Assembly: GCA_041740975.1 (NCBI GenBank)
Contig: JBGSKV010000055.1
Span: 1-6,656 of the forward strand
From: JBGSKV01 sp041740975
GTDB lineage: Bacteria; Bdellovibrionota_B; Oligoflexia; Oligoflexales; JALZUQ01
Length of the DNA: 6,656 bases
Direction of reading: 5' to 3'
Within the stretch, counting starts at the first letter, position 1, and the number at the start of each line of letters is the position of its first letter. The position numbers were made by a program, and so were the translations under genes. This document shows, piece after piece, positions 1 to 6,489 of the stretch. Below the pieces are notes generated by a model that was not told the origin of the DNA, ran no database searches, and saw nothing but the letters and a program-made list of their open reading frames with translations.

Positions 1-141
1 AACGGCACGACGTTTGTCAGTGTAAATAGTTGGGATAAGCCGAACGTGCTGATGATGGATGAGCAAAAGAAATGGCACCGGGCTTTTTTGAAAAAAGTGG
101 GTGAGCCGTTTCAACTTCAAATCGCAAAATCTATTTTATAA
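1..141 (+). CDS. 3' end of an unrecognised protein-coding gene (partial)
   Basis: An open frame enters from the left edge in frame 1 and runs 46 codons to a TAA at 139-141. The visible tail begins NGTTFVSVNSWDKP and ends in LQIAKSIL. It has a mixed, mostly soluble composition with a Lys-rich helix-like stretch (EQKKWHRAFLKKVGEP) and no membrane segment. I do not recognise the family, and the start lies outside the window. It is convergent with spoVR. Its stop codon directly abuts the inverted-repeat end of the transposase element and forms the outermost bases of that repeat. That the frame is coding is inferred from its being open and ending exactly at the element boundary; the evidence is limited by its short length. 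Confidence 0.55.
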   Translation, partial: NGTTFVSVNSWDKPNVLMMDEQKKWHRAFLKKVGEPFQLQIAKSIL

Positions 142-165
142 TTCAGGGACACATAACTAATTTGT
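139..165 (+). repeat. Left terminal inverted repeat of the transposase element
   Basis: These 27 bases are the exact reverse complement of 825-851. The match stops at 138 versus 852 on the outside and at 166 versus 824 on the inside. The outermost TAA (139-141) is the stop codon of the left neighbour. The transposase stop codon (TAG on the minus strand, 157-159) also lies inside this repeat, so the repeat encodes the last residues of the transposase. A small ACACA/TGTGT stem (149-153 with 163-167) can form across its inner edge. Confidence 0.9.
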
Positions 166-765
166 GTAATCTTTCTTCACTTTAGGCCCCCGCCGTTTAG
201 GAAAAATGTCAATTTGACACTCGTTTAAAATTCTTTCTGCAATCGTAGGATTAAAATCTGGACGACCGCTTCGAGTAATTTTTCGAAAAAGTTCCGCGTC
301 AAAAGGTTCTTGCCAGAAACACGAAGATCGAACTCTTTTGAGTGCACTGCTCCAAGGATAAAGTCGAGGATCCTTAACTATGTTTGCTCGAACTGGATTC
401 AACTCAACGTAGCGGATTGCATTTTCGTAATGTTGATCGTTAAGTGGAACCGAAAAAAACCGACCTTGCCACAGGCAGCCACGCCAACTGTTACGAATGT
501 TTATCGTACAGGTGTATCGACGGTGAACTTCCGTTAGCGCTTTTGTTACTCCGCAAGTAGTCTTAGGGATAAGGATGAGATGGACGTGATTGGGCATGAG
601 ACAGTAGGCATCGACATGTACTTCAAATTTAAAACACCATTCAAATAAAAGATTGAGGTAAAGAGAATAATCCGAATCGCAAAAAAAAGTTCTTTGACGA
701 CGATTTCCTCTCTGCGTCACATGATGCGGAACATTCGGAAGGATTATTCTTGCTATTCTTACCAT
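157..765 (-). CDS. REP-associated tyrosine transposase (IS200-like, Y1/HUH family)
   Basis: A complete 202-residue protein of the REP-associated tyrosine transposase (RAYT) type, which cut and join single-stranded DNA at short palindromic repeats. The N-terminus (MVRIARIILPNVPHHVTQRG) is the usual opening of the family. The HUH metal-binding motif is H60-V-H62 within YCLMPNHVHLIL. A conserved LWQGRFFS block lies at 98-105. The likely catalytic tyrosine is Y119 in IRYVELNPVRA, followed by the family YPWSS motif at 136-140. The basic C-terminal tail (RRGPKVKK) is also typical. No key residue is missing, so the enzyme looks intact. The start is ATG at 763-765, but the upstream bases contain no good Shine-Dalgarno sequence, which fits low expression. 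The 3' end reads into the left inverted repeat. Family membership is a motif-based judgement; which sites it cuts is unknown. Confidence 0.92.
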   Translation of the reverse strand: MVRIARIILPNVPHHVTQRGNRRQRTFFCDSDYSLYLNLLFEWCFKFEVHVDAYCLMPNHVHLILIPKTTCGVTKALTEVHRRYTCTINIRNSWRGCLWQGRFFSVPLNDQHYENAIRYVELNPVRANIVKDPRLYPWSSALKRVRSSCFWQEPFDAELFRKITRSGRPDFNPTIAERILNECQIDIFPKRRGPKVKKDYTN

Positions 766-824
766 AAACAGACTTATGCTGCGTATAGACCAAGTCAGGA
801 AGTGACACCTTGACCAAAAATTCT

Positions 825-851
825 ACAAATTAGTTATGTGTCCCTGAATTA
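825..851 (-). repeat. Right terminal inverted repeat of the transposase element
   Basis: Perfect 27-bp reverse complement of 139-165. Its outer three bases (TTA at 849-851) are the stop codon TAA of spoVR on the minus strand, mirroring the left end, where the repeat tip is the stop codon of the other neighbour. Confidence 0.9.
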
Positions 852-2339
852 GGCGCTTTGAATATCGTGGCCCTTCGGCCCGAAACTAATGCGTTTTGGG
901 GAGTTTTCAATGCGCGTGGCAATATGCACGGGGCGTTTCCACACCTGAAAAAGATTGCGAAGGGTTTCAATAGTTTTGGCTTGATCCAAGTCGGTGCCAT
1001 CATAAACGTGTTCCAGAAGAAGCTCTGAACGATTGCCGTAGTTCGCGTCCACAACTTTAATAATCGGCTGACCGAAGTTTGTGAGTTGCTTGAGAAGGCG
1101 ATTTTTAACGTCGTTAAAATCCCGACTTGAGATCACATATTTACTGGACCGCTTGTCATAATCGTAAATAAACATTTTGTGTTCATGACAAAAGTCCTCA
1201 TCCAAATATTCTTGGATGAACGTGATGTCATTATGAACTTTGCGGACTTCAAATAGTTTTTCCATACCTTTGCCGGCGTTGGTATTCCAAGCAGCGCGTT
1301 TTTTAGGATCTTCAATATTTTGGTATTCGACGCCGTGCTTGCCCGTGTTCCAACGGTGCTCAATATGACGAAGAAGTTCGATACCGAGTTTGTAAGGATT
1401 GAGCTGTCCTGGGGCCGAGCCCACGACGCCGGCGTGATTTTCGCAGTAGTCGACAATCTCAGATGCCTTGAGCGGCGCGAGTTTGGTCATGACCATGCTG
1501 TGCCAGTAGCTAGCCCAACCTTCGTTGATAATCTTGGTCTGCATTTGAGGCGCGAAGTAGTAAGCCTCGTCGCGAACGATACCGAGGATGCGCTTTTGCC
1601 AAGCTTCCATCGGTGCGTGATCGATTAGGAACTTTAGGACATCGCGCTCCGGCTGAACGGGGAAGTTTTCTTTCTTATCTTTGGCTTTTTGATCGCGTGA
1701 CGCTTGCTGCTGAGCCATAAACTCAGCTGGGTTGATGTATTTGTCCATATAGCCTTTGGCAACCATTTTGGGCGCTGCAGGCTGACGATAGACATCTTCG
1801 TCTTTGGATGCTTGTTTGGTCGGCTGAAAAATCGAGTACGCATCGATTAAGTTTTCCAGAGAAAGAACACAGTCAATAAAGTCTTCAACGATATCGTGTC
1901 CAATGTCTTCAATATAACGGCGGATCGTGCTCGAGTGGTTAGCCATCTGATCGAGCATCTTGCGGTTGGTCTTTGAAAACCAAAGATTATTTTTGAAAAA
2001 ATCCGCATGCCCGTAAACGTGCGCAATCACCATCTTTTGACTGACGAGGTTATTGGCTCGCAGAAGGTAGGCGTAGGTCGGATTATTATTAATAACCATT
2101 TCGTAAATGATGGAAAGACCATACGTATAACTCTTAGAAAGTTGCTCGTACTCCATACCGAAGCGCCAGTGTGGATAACGTGTGGGAAACCCGCCGTAGG
2201 CCGCAATTTCATTCAGTTGCTTGTAATCGACTAGTTCGAAAACCGTCGGGAAGTAGTCTAAGCCAGCTTTCCTCGTTACTTCGCCCAGTTCGTCGGCGAT
2301 TGCTTGTAATTCAGCGGGTAGAGCTTCAATGCGATGCAT
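849..2339 (-). CDS. spoVR: SpoVR family protein
   Basis: A 496-residue, full-length SpoVR homologue (Bacillus SpoVR is about 470 residues, E. coli YcgB about 510). In Bacillus the gene is needed for proper spore cortex formation; in non-sporulating bacteria it is a starvation-associated gene of unknown biochemistry. Family hallmarks seen here are EYEQLSKSYTYGLSIIYEMVIN (about 63-84), HVYGHADFFKNN (107-118), NEGWASYWHSMV (272-283) and NPYKLGIELLRHIEHRWN (314-331). The His/Glu pattern (H107, H111, E273, H280) would suit a metal site, but that is inference. Residues 176-230 form a polar, charged linker. There is no signal peptide or membrane segment, so the protein is cytoplasmic. The ATG at 2337-2339 lies 2 nt after the yeaH stop, with a GGAAAGGG stretch upstream as a modest ribosome-binding site, so translational coupling is likely. 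It is the last gene of the operon, and its stop codon abuts the transposase element. Confidence 0.95.
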   Translation of the reverse strand: MHRIEALPAELQAIADELGEVTRKAGLDYFPTVFELVDYKQLNEIAAYGGFPTRYPHWRFGMEYEQLSKSYTYGLSIIYEMVINNNPTYAYLLRANNLVSQKMVIAHVYGHADFFKNNLWFSKTNRKMLDQMANHSSTIRRYIEDIGHDIVEDFIDCVLSLENLIDAYSIFQPTKQASKDEDVYRQPAAPKMVAKGYMDKYINPAEFMAQQQASRDQKAKDKKENFPVQPERDVLKFLIDHAPMEAWQKRILGIVRDEAYYFAPQMQTKIINEGWASYWHSMVMTKLAPLKASEIVDYCENHAGVVGSAPGQLNPYKLGIELLRHIEHRWNTGKHGVEYQNIEDPKKRAAWNTNAGKGMEKLFEVRKVHNDITFIQEYLDEDFCHEHKMFIYDYDKRSSKYVISSRDFNDVKNRLLKQLTNFGQPIIKVVDANYGNRSELLLEHVYDGTDLDQAKTIETLRNLFQVWKRPVHIATRIENSPKRISFGPKGHDIQSA

Positions 2340-2341
2340 AG

Positions 2342-3445
2342 TTACTTACCCTTTCCCAAAAAGATCTTGAGTGCGTCCACAATCGCATCTTTACTATTGA
2401 TCTGCGCCATCGTGACCTTTTCGTCATTTGGATCAAAGTGTTTTTCTAAGTCACGGTAGAACTGACCCGAACCGTAACGAGACTCAACTTGTCCGTAACA
2501 AAATAAGTTTGATGCTGGCAAAAGTTTTGTTTCCAGAAGTTGCATACACTCGGTCGTATCGTTTCCGGACCAGTTGTCGCCGTCGGAAAAGTGAAACAAA
2601 TAAATATTCCACTCGAAAGGATTATAGCGTTCTTCAATGATATCAATGGCGAGTTTATATGCGGAGCTAATGAGCGTGCCGCCCGACTCTTTTGTTTTAT
2701 AGAAAGTATCTTCGTCGACTTCTTTGGCGCTTGCGTCATGCGTTAAATAAACGCGTTCCAAGCCTTTGTATTGGCTTTTTAGCCACGTATCGAGCCAGAA
2801 ACTTGTTAAGCGAACGAGTTCTTTTTGCTCATCGCCCATCGATCCAGACACGTCCATCATATAAAGAATGACGGCATTGGTTTGCGGCTGATGGGTGACT
2901 TTGTAAGACCGAAAGCGCTTATCTTCTTTAATGGGAACTATGTAAGGATCATCCGGATTATAAACACCTTCGGCAATGCTTCGCTTGAGTGCTTCGCGGT
3001 AAGTGCGCTTAAAATGTTTGAGGGAGTCCGGACCTTGCTTCAAAATACCAGTGTACTTGTAAGTCGTAGACTCGATGTTTTTCTGGCCACGGTTTTCAAT
3101 ATTAGGAAGTTCCAATTCTTCCGAAAGAATGGCTGCTAGTTCTTCAAGCGTGACGTCCACTTCCAAAACATGTTGCCCGGCCTGATCCCCAGCCTGCTTT
3201 TGATCACTTGGTTGTCCGCCTTGATCGACTGGATCACCGACCTTACCGTCGCCTGCTCCCGAACCACCTTGTTGGTTGGTATCGTAACGGAACTTCGGAA
3301 GTTCAATACGCGGAATGGGAATAGAAATCGTCTTTTTGCCGCGGCGACCAAGCAAATCTCCGTTCGAAATAAATCGACGAAGTTCCTTCTTGATCTTACC
3401 CCTGACGATCTTACGGAATCGGTTTTGATCGTATTCCATTTGCAT
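2342..3445 (-). CDS. yeaH: DUF444 / YeaH-type protein with von Willebrand A-like fold
   Basis: A protein of 367 residues from the chosen start, of the YeaH/DUF444 family that accompanies PrkA. Counting from the alternative GTG start at 3449-3451 (369 residues), the N-terminal 55 residues are basic (RKIVRGKIKKELRRF). A Gly/Gln/Asp-rich flexible linker follows at about 58-94, then a C-terminal vWA-like domain at about 190-365. Its MIDAS metal site is visible as D200-V-S-G-S204 (MMDVSGSMGD), T259 in SGGTLISSA and D290 in FSDGDNW. Such domains normally bind Mg and a partner protein. It is shorter than E. coli YeaH (about 427 residues). I prefer the ATG at 3443-3445 because GGGA lies 7 nt upstream; the same GGGA is only 1 nt from the GTG. 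The gap to prkA is about 12 nt (6 nt if GTG is used), and the ribosome-binding region overlaps the prkA stop. Role in the PrkA pathway is inferred from gene linkage. Confidence 0.93.
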   Translation of the reverse strand: MQMEYDQNRFRKIVRGKIKKELRRFISNGDLLGRRGKKTISIPIPRIELPKFRYDTNQQGGSGAGDGKVGDPVDQGGQPSDQKQAGDQAGQHVLEVDVTLEELAAILSEELELPNIENRGQKNIESTTYKYTGILKQGPDSLKHFKRTYREALKRSIAEGVYNPDDPYIVPIKEDKRFRSYKVTHQPQTNAVILYMMDVSGSMGDEQKELVRLTSFWLDTWLKSQYKGLERVYLTHDASAKEVDEDTFYKTKESGGTLISSAYKLAIDIIEERYNPFEWNIYLFHFSDGDNWSGNDTTECMQLLETKLLPASNLFCYGQVESRYGSGQFYRDLEKHFDPNDEKVTMAQINSKDAIVDALKIFLGKGK

Positions 3446-3457
3446 AGACACATCCCA

Positions 3458-5527
3458 TCAGGAGGCTTTGTCTGAATTTCTCACCATATCGCCGCGTGCA
3501 AAGATACTAGCAACGAAACCCAAGGCATCGCCAGCACAGATTTCGCAGTAGCCGTAGTTTTTGATCAAACGATTCTTAACGACATCAATCTTTTGTTGCG
3601 TTTCTTTGTCGACAACATTGGAGACAAGACTCGTTAACTTGATCGTATCTTTTTGATCTTCGAATAATTTTAATTCGAGGGCGCGGTGAAGACGTTCGTT
3701 GGCGCGGAAATCAAAAGACTTGTTATCGAGAGCGAGGGCTCCGATGTAGTTCATGATCTCACGGCGGAAGTCGTCTTTGCGGCCTTCGGTGATATCAATT
3801 TTTTCTTCGATTGAACGCATCAATCGCTCATCGGGCTCTTCCGAAGATCCTGTGTAAGGATTACGGACTTTTTCCTTCTGAGTGTAAGCCTTGACGTTGT
3901 CGATATAATTGGCGCAAAGTTTGTCGATAGCGTTCTCGTCTGCTGTGATGGCGCGTTGCACTTCATGCTTAACGATATCTTCGTATTCTTTCTTAACAAC
4001 TGCGAGGCGTTCGCGGTAACTTTTGCGAGTTTCTTCGTCGTTGATGAGCGAGTGATTCTTAAGGCCAGAATCCAACTGGTTCAAAACGATGAATGGGTTG
4101 ATACAACCTTCGCCACGATTTTCGACGAGAGCGTTTGAAAGCTTATCTTGGATGTAACGCGGGCTGATACCTTCCATACCTTCACGATTTGCTTCTTTAC
4201 GAAGTTCCTTGACGTTGTCATCCGTAAATCCTGGGATGTTTTTGCCGTTATAAAGTTTGAGTTTTTGCAGAAGCGTCAGATTTGCCTTTTTCGGTTCATC
4301 CAAACGCGTCAAGATCGCCCACATTGCGGCCGTTTCAATCGTGTGCGGTGCGATATGAATGTGCGGAACAGTCTCAGCATTGAAGTCACGTTCATAAACG
4401 CGAATTTCGTTTTCTAAGCGTGTGATGTAAGGCACATCGACGCGAACCGTACGGTCACGAAGAGCTTCCATAAATTCATTGCTTTGAAGTTTGCGATACT
4501 CTGGTTCGTTCGTATGGCCAATGATGACTTCGTCGATATCGCTTTGCGCGAACTTCTTCGGCTTGATTTTGTGCTCTTGGCTCGCTGTTAGCAAGTCGTA
4601 CAAGAAAGCCACGTCAAGTTTAAGCACTTCGATAAATTCAATGATACCGCGGTTTGCGACATGGAACTCGCCATCGAAGTTAAAAGCGCGTGGATCCGAG
4701 TCCGATCCGTACTCGGCGATTTTTCGATAGTTGATGTCACCGGTGAGTTCTGTTGAGTCTTGGTTTTTCTCGTCCTTCGGTTGGAACGTACCGATACCGA
4801 TTCGATCGGCTTCACTGAGAACAACGCGGCGAATCTCGATATGCTTCTCGACTACATCTTCCCAACTACCTTGGTAGTGTTTGAGAAGTTCTTGATAGAC
4901 ATAACGGCATGGTGGACACAAATCCCCTTCGATATGAAGAGACTCATCTCGGCTGCGACCTGTATTGATGTGATTAAGAATCTCAGCCTGTTTGCCTTTT
5001 GGAATCAAGCGAAGTGGTTCTTCATTAATCGGGCACTTCATGGTGTCGTCCATCTTCAGGATATCCGACAAGTTCTTCCAAGAGTAACTATATAGTGCAC
5101 CTTCTGGTGTTCGCGAATAATGTTCGACGCCTTTTTTTAACATACGGGTGATTGTTGATTTTGCCGAACCAACTGGGCCGTGAAGTAGGATAACGCGTTT
5201 TTCTGGGCCGTAACGATGGGCGGCTGCTTTAAAGAAATTCACCATTTTCATGAGGTGGACATCCAAACCGAAAACAGCATCTTTGCCGCCATCAATTGGA
5301 TCGTCGAAAAAACGATAATGACGAATCGATTTTTTGTATTCGTTGTATTCGTCAAAGCCATAGCTTGCGACCATGTCGTAAATTCTTTGGAAAGCAGTTC
5401 GTGCAATCTGAGGTTTTTCCAAAACCATATTGAGATAAGTTTTGTAATCTCCCGTCCAATGCAGTTCTGCATATTCTTTCGCAAATTCATCTTTGCTGAT
5501 GAGTTGCATGATTTTTTTTGCGTCCAT
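3458..5527 (-). CDS. prkA: PrkA (YeaG) AAA+ serine protein kinase family protein
   Basis: A 689-residue PrkA homologue (E. coli YeaG is about 644). The family is annotated as a serine protein kinase built on an AAA+ ATPase core, acts in the cytoplasm, and is induced in starvation or sporulation. The Walker A loop is GPVGSAKS at 117-124 within VILLHGPVGSAKSTI. Also visible are the conserved CPINEEPL (165-172) and GDLCPPCRYVYQELL (201-215) blocks, NFDGEFHVANRGIIEFIE (283-300), and a sensor-like IIGHTNEPEYRKLQ (335-348). The PrkA C-terminal domain runs from about 400 to the end and finishes with YGYCEICAGDALGFVASIFA. The frame is open for 37 more codons upstream, but I place the start at ATG 5525-5527. 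It has a strong GAGGAGAG ribosome-binding site 6 nt upstream, and the MDAKKIMQLI opening looks like a true N-terminus. It is the first gene of the operon with yeaH and spoVR. No inactivating change is seen. Confidence 0.96.
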   Translation of the reverse strand: MDAKKIMQLISKDEFAKEYAELHWTGDYKTYLNMVLEKPQIARTAFQRIYDMVASYGFDEYNEYKKSIRHYRFFDDPIDGGKDAVFGLDVHLMKMVNFFKAAAHRYGPEKRVILLHGPVGSAKSTITRMLKKGVEHYSRTPEGALYSYSWKNLSDILKMDDTMKCPINEEPLRLIPKGKQAEILNHINTGRSRDESLHIEGDLCPPCRYVYQELLKHYQGSWEDVVEKHIEIRRVVLSEADRIGIGTFQPKDEKNQDSTELTGDINYRKIAEYGSDSDPRAFNFDGEFHVANRGIIEFIEVLKLDVAFLYDLLTASQEHKIKPKKFAQSDIDEVIIGHTNEPEYRKLQSNEFMEALRDRTVRVDVPYITRLENEIRVYERDFNAETVPHIHIAPHTIETAAMWAILTRLDEPKKANLTLLQKLKLYNGKNIPGFTDDNVKELRKEANREGMEGISPRYIQDKLSNALVENRGEGCINPFIVLNQLDSGLKNHSLINDEETRKSYRERLAVVKKEYEDIVKHEVQRAITADENAIDKLCANYIDNVKAYTQKEKVRNPYTGSSEEPDERLMRSIEEKIDITEGRKDDFRREIMNYIGALALDNKSFDFRANERLHRALELKLFEDQKDTIKLTSLVSNVVDKETQQKIDVVKNRLIKNYGYCEICAGDALGFVASIFARGDMVRNSDKAS

Positions 5528-5531
5528 TGGG

Positions 5532-5539
5532 CTCTCCTC
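5532..5539 (-). promoter_or_regulatory. Ribosome-binding site of prkA
   Basis: On the minus strand GAGGAGAG lies with its AGGAG core 6 nt before the ATG at 5527. This decides the prkA start over the upstream in-frame ATG near 5638. Confidence 0.8.
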
Positions 5540-5540
5540 G

Positions 5541-5558
5541 AGTGGATAGAGTGGATGG
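5541..5558. repeat. Tandem 9-bp direct repeat in the prkA leader
   Basis: AGTGGATAG (5541-5549) is followed directly by AGTGGATGG (5550-5558), with 8 of 9 bases identical. It lies immediately upstream of the prkA ribosome-binding site on the transcribed leader. It could be a protein- or RNA-binding site, or chance; nothing else in the window repeats it. Confidence 0.5.
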
Positions 5559-5585
5559 GGATATGGCTTTCCGCTACATATATAA

Positions 5586-5614
5586 AGAGTAAGATGTATG
5601 CTTTGCGGTGTCAA
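5586..5614 (-). promoter_or_regulatory. Candidate sigma70-like promoter of the prkA-yeaH-spoVR operon
   Basis: On the minus strand a perfect TTGACA (5609-5614) is followed by a 17-nt spacer and TACTCT (5586-5591). The -35 hexamer is ideal; the -10 is weak, with 3 of 6 matches. An alternative AT-rich TATATA lies at 5579-5584, but no -35 hexamer is correctly spaced for it. The predicted leader would be roughly 50 nt. In E. coli the homologous yeaGH is controlled by starvation factors (sigma S, NtrC/sigma54). I found no convincing sigma54 -24/-12 pair here. Confidence 0.4.
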
Positions 5615-5737
5615 AGATTGCTTTTCAGAAAGGCGCACTTAAGGCTGAGTCTTTTATAGTCAATTGTCGGATTATTTCGATTTTACCAAATTTAACGCAT
5701 CGTCAATTTTCATTTAGGTTACGCAAGAGAGGCTTTT

Positions 5738-5753
5738 GTCGGGCCGACCCGAC
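5738..5753. repeat. GC-rich 6-bp dyad (hairpin or operator)
   Basis: GTCGGG (5738-5743), loop CCGA, then CCCGAC (5748-5753) make a perfect 6-bp inverted repeat in an otherwise AT-rich stretch. It has a T4 run on its 5' side on the plus strand, and no T-run follows it on either strand, so it does not look like a terminator. It could be an operator or leader hairpin for the plus-strand gene. Confidence 0.5.
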
Positions 5754-5880
5754 GCGAATCCACAAAATGCACAAGGAGGCGATAATTCTGGGGTTCTATT
5801 TGAGGAATTGCAGGAGCGTCATCATTAGACTATGTAGAGCGAGTCAGTTGATTTCTATAAACTTTTACCGGGAAAATTTT

Positions 5881-6471
5881 ATGAAGATTATGAAAAATGT
5901 GATGGCCACGTTGTTTGGTTTGGTTTTTATAACTCTACTTTCGTCCAATTCTTTTGCGCAGGAAACGTTAAATCAAGAAGATAATTTTAGTTTCGGGGTT
6001 GGTTTAGGCGTCTCGTCTGACGCTGAGAGCTATCGAATGAACATTGCGACGCCGACTTTGTTTGCAGTTCCTGAGGGAAAATTTTTTGCGGGCAACTATA
6101 AAATTTATGCAGGTTTAGGACTATTGAATTACTCGAATTTGAAAATAGTCGCTGGCGAATACGAAAACTCTGCTAGTCCTTACGCGAATGTTGGTCTTCA
6201 AGTTCAAAAAAATTATCAAAATCTCCGTTTCGGAAGTTATGCGCGCATCGGAGCAGTTGGAGTGTTTCCCGATAGTGACATTAGTGATGAATCTAATTTG
6301 CTGGGTGTTCAACTTGCGTCGGGAGTGGAAATACCACTTGTGAGTGGGTCGCATTTTTTTATGGGTTTTGATGCTCGTTTCATTAATGAACGAGCTGATA
6401 AGCTCGCGGGAAAGCCAGACCTGTTTAATCAGTTGATTATCGAAACGGGTGTAAACGCTTATTTGAAATAA
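5881..6471 (+). CDS. Secreted beta-strand-rich protein, probable outer-membrane beta-barrel
   Basis: A 196-residue protein with a clear Sec signal peptide: basic start (MKIMKN), hydrophobic core at about 8-20 (MATLFGLVFITLL), and a likely cleavage after A26 in SSNSFA|QET. The mature 170 residues alternate hydrophobic and polar positions with frequent Gly and aromatics (FSFGVGLGVSS, YKIYAGLGLLNYS, YANVGLQVQ, LRFGSYARIGAVGVF, HFFMGFDARFI, LIIETGVNAYLK). This pattern suggests about eight strands, like small OmpX/OmpA-type barrels. There are no cysteines and no lipobox. The chain ends in AYLK rather than the usual terminal Phe. The start is ATG 5881, chosen because the signal peptide begins there; the ribosome-binding site is weak (GGGAAAA). 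The frame stays open upstream to 5608 without protein-like content. It stands alone, divergent from prkA. I do not recognise a named family; the barrel call is inference from composition. Confidence 0.8.
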   Translation: MKIMKNVMATLFGLVFITLLSSNSFAQETLNQEDNFSFGVGLGVSSDAESYRMNIATPTLFAVPEGKFFAGNYKIYAGLGLLNYSNLKIVAGEYENSASPYANVGLQVQKNYQNLRFGSYARIGAVGVFPDSDISDESNLLGVQLASGVEIPLVSGSHFFMGFDARFINERADKLAGKPDLFNQLIIETGVNAYLK

Positions 6472-6489
6472 TATAGTTAAATGAACATT

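Larger units (their letters stand above)
139..851 (-). mobile_element. Solitary REP-associated transposase element with perfect terminal inverted repeats
   Basis: A 713-bp unit consists of one transposase gene bounded by perfect 27-bp inverted repeats at 139-165 and 825-851. If the TAA/TTA at the outer tips belongs to the host, the core element is 142-848 and the core repeat is 24 bp, starting TTCAGGGACACATAAC. No target-site duplication is obvious, as expected for HUH single-strand transposition. Between the transposase start and the right repeat (766-824) lie two direct copies of GACCAA (788-793 and 812-817) around a weak GTCA/TGAC dyad, possibly a recognition or promoter region. The element occupies the gap between two convergent genes and damages neither reading frame. 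Perfect identity of the repeats suggests recent insertion or continued selection on the ends. Whether it is still mobile cannot be told from one copy. Confidence 0.8.
5528..5880. other. Divergent intergenic region between prkA and the outer-membrane gene
   Basis: A 353-base stretch separates the two divergent starts. The left third holds the prkA leader and candidate promoter. The middle holds a GC-rich dyad at 5738-5753. The right part holds an AAGGAGG motif at 5773-5779 with no usual start codon at the right distance. On the plus strand the frame of the downstream gene is open from 5608, but the predicted residues look random and the signal peptide begins at 5881, so I treat it as non-coding. 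I could not assign a confident promoter for the plus-strand gene; the best matches have only 3 of 6 bases in each hexamer. Confidence 0.6.

Noticed and set aside
139..851. CRISPR, toxin-antitoxin or phage-defence content around the transposase
   Set aside because: Only a single 27-bp inverted pair is present, with no spaced direct repeats and no second small gene inside the element.
5592..5614. Sigma54-type promoter for prkA (TTGACACCGCAAAGCAT)
   Set aside because: The -24 element lacks the second G and the GC of the -12 element is one base out of register, so the match is not convincing.
5528..5638. Upstream 37-residue extension of PrkA
   Set aside because: The internal ATG at 5527 has a strong ribosome-binding site and the extension would overlap the candidate promoter.
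5216..5659. Open frame of 147 codons on the plus strand opposite the prkA 5' end
   Set aside because: It lies antisense to the strongly supported prkA coding sequence, is rich in Cys, Phe and Ile in an unprotein-like way, and has no ribosome-binding site. It is a shadow of prkA codon usage.
5608..5880. N-terminal extension of the outer-membrane gene to 5608
   Set aside because: The signal peptide starts cleanly at 5881, and the upstream residues have no recognisable pattern and would bury the signal sequence.
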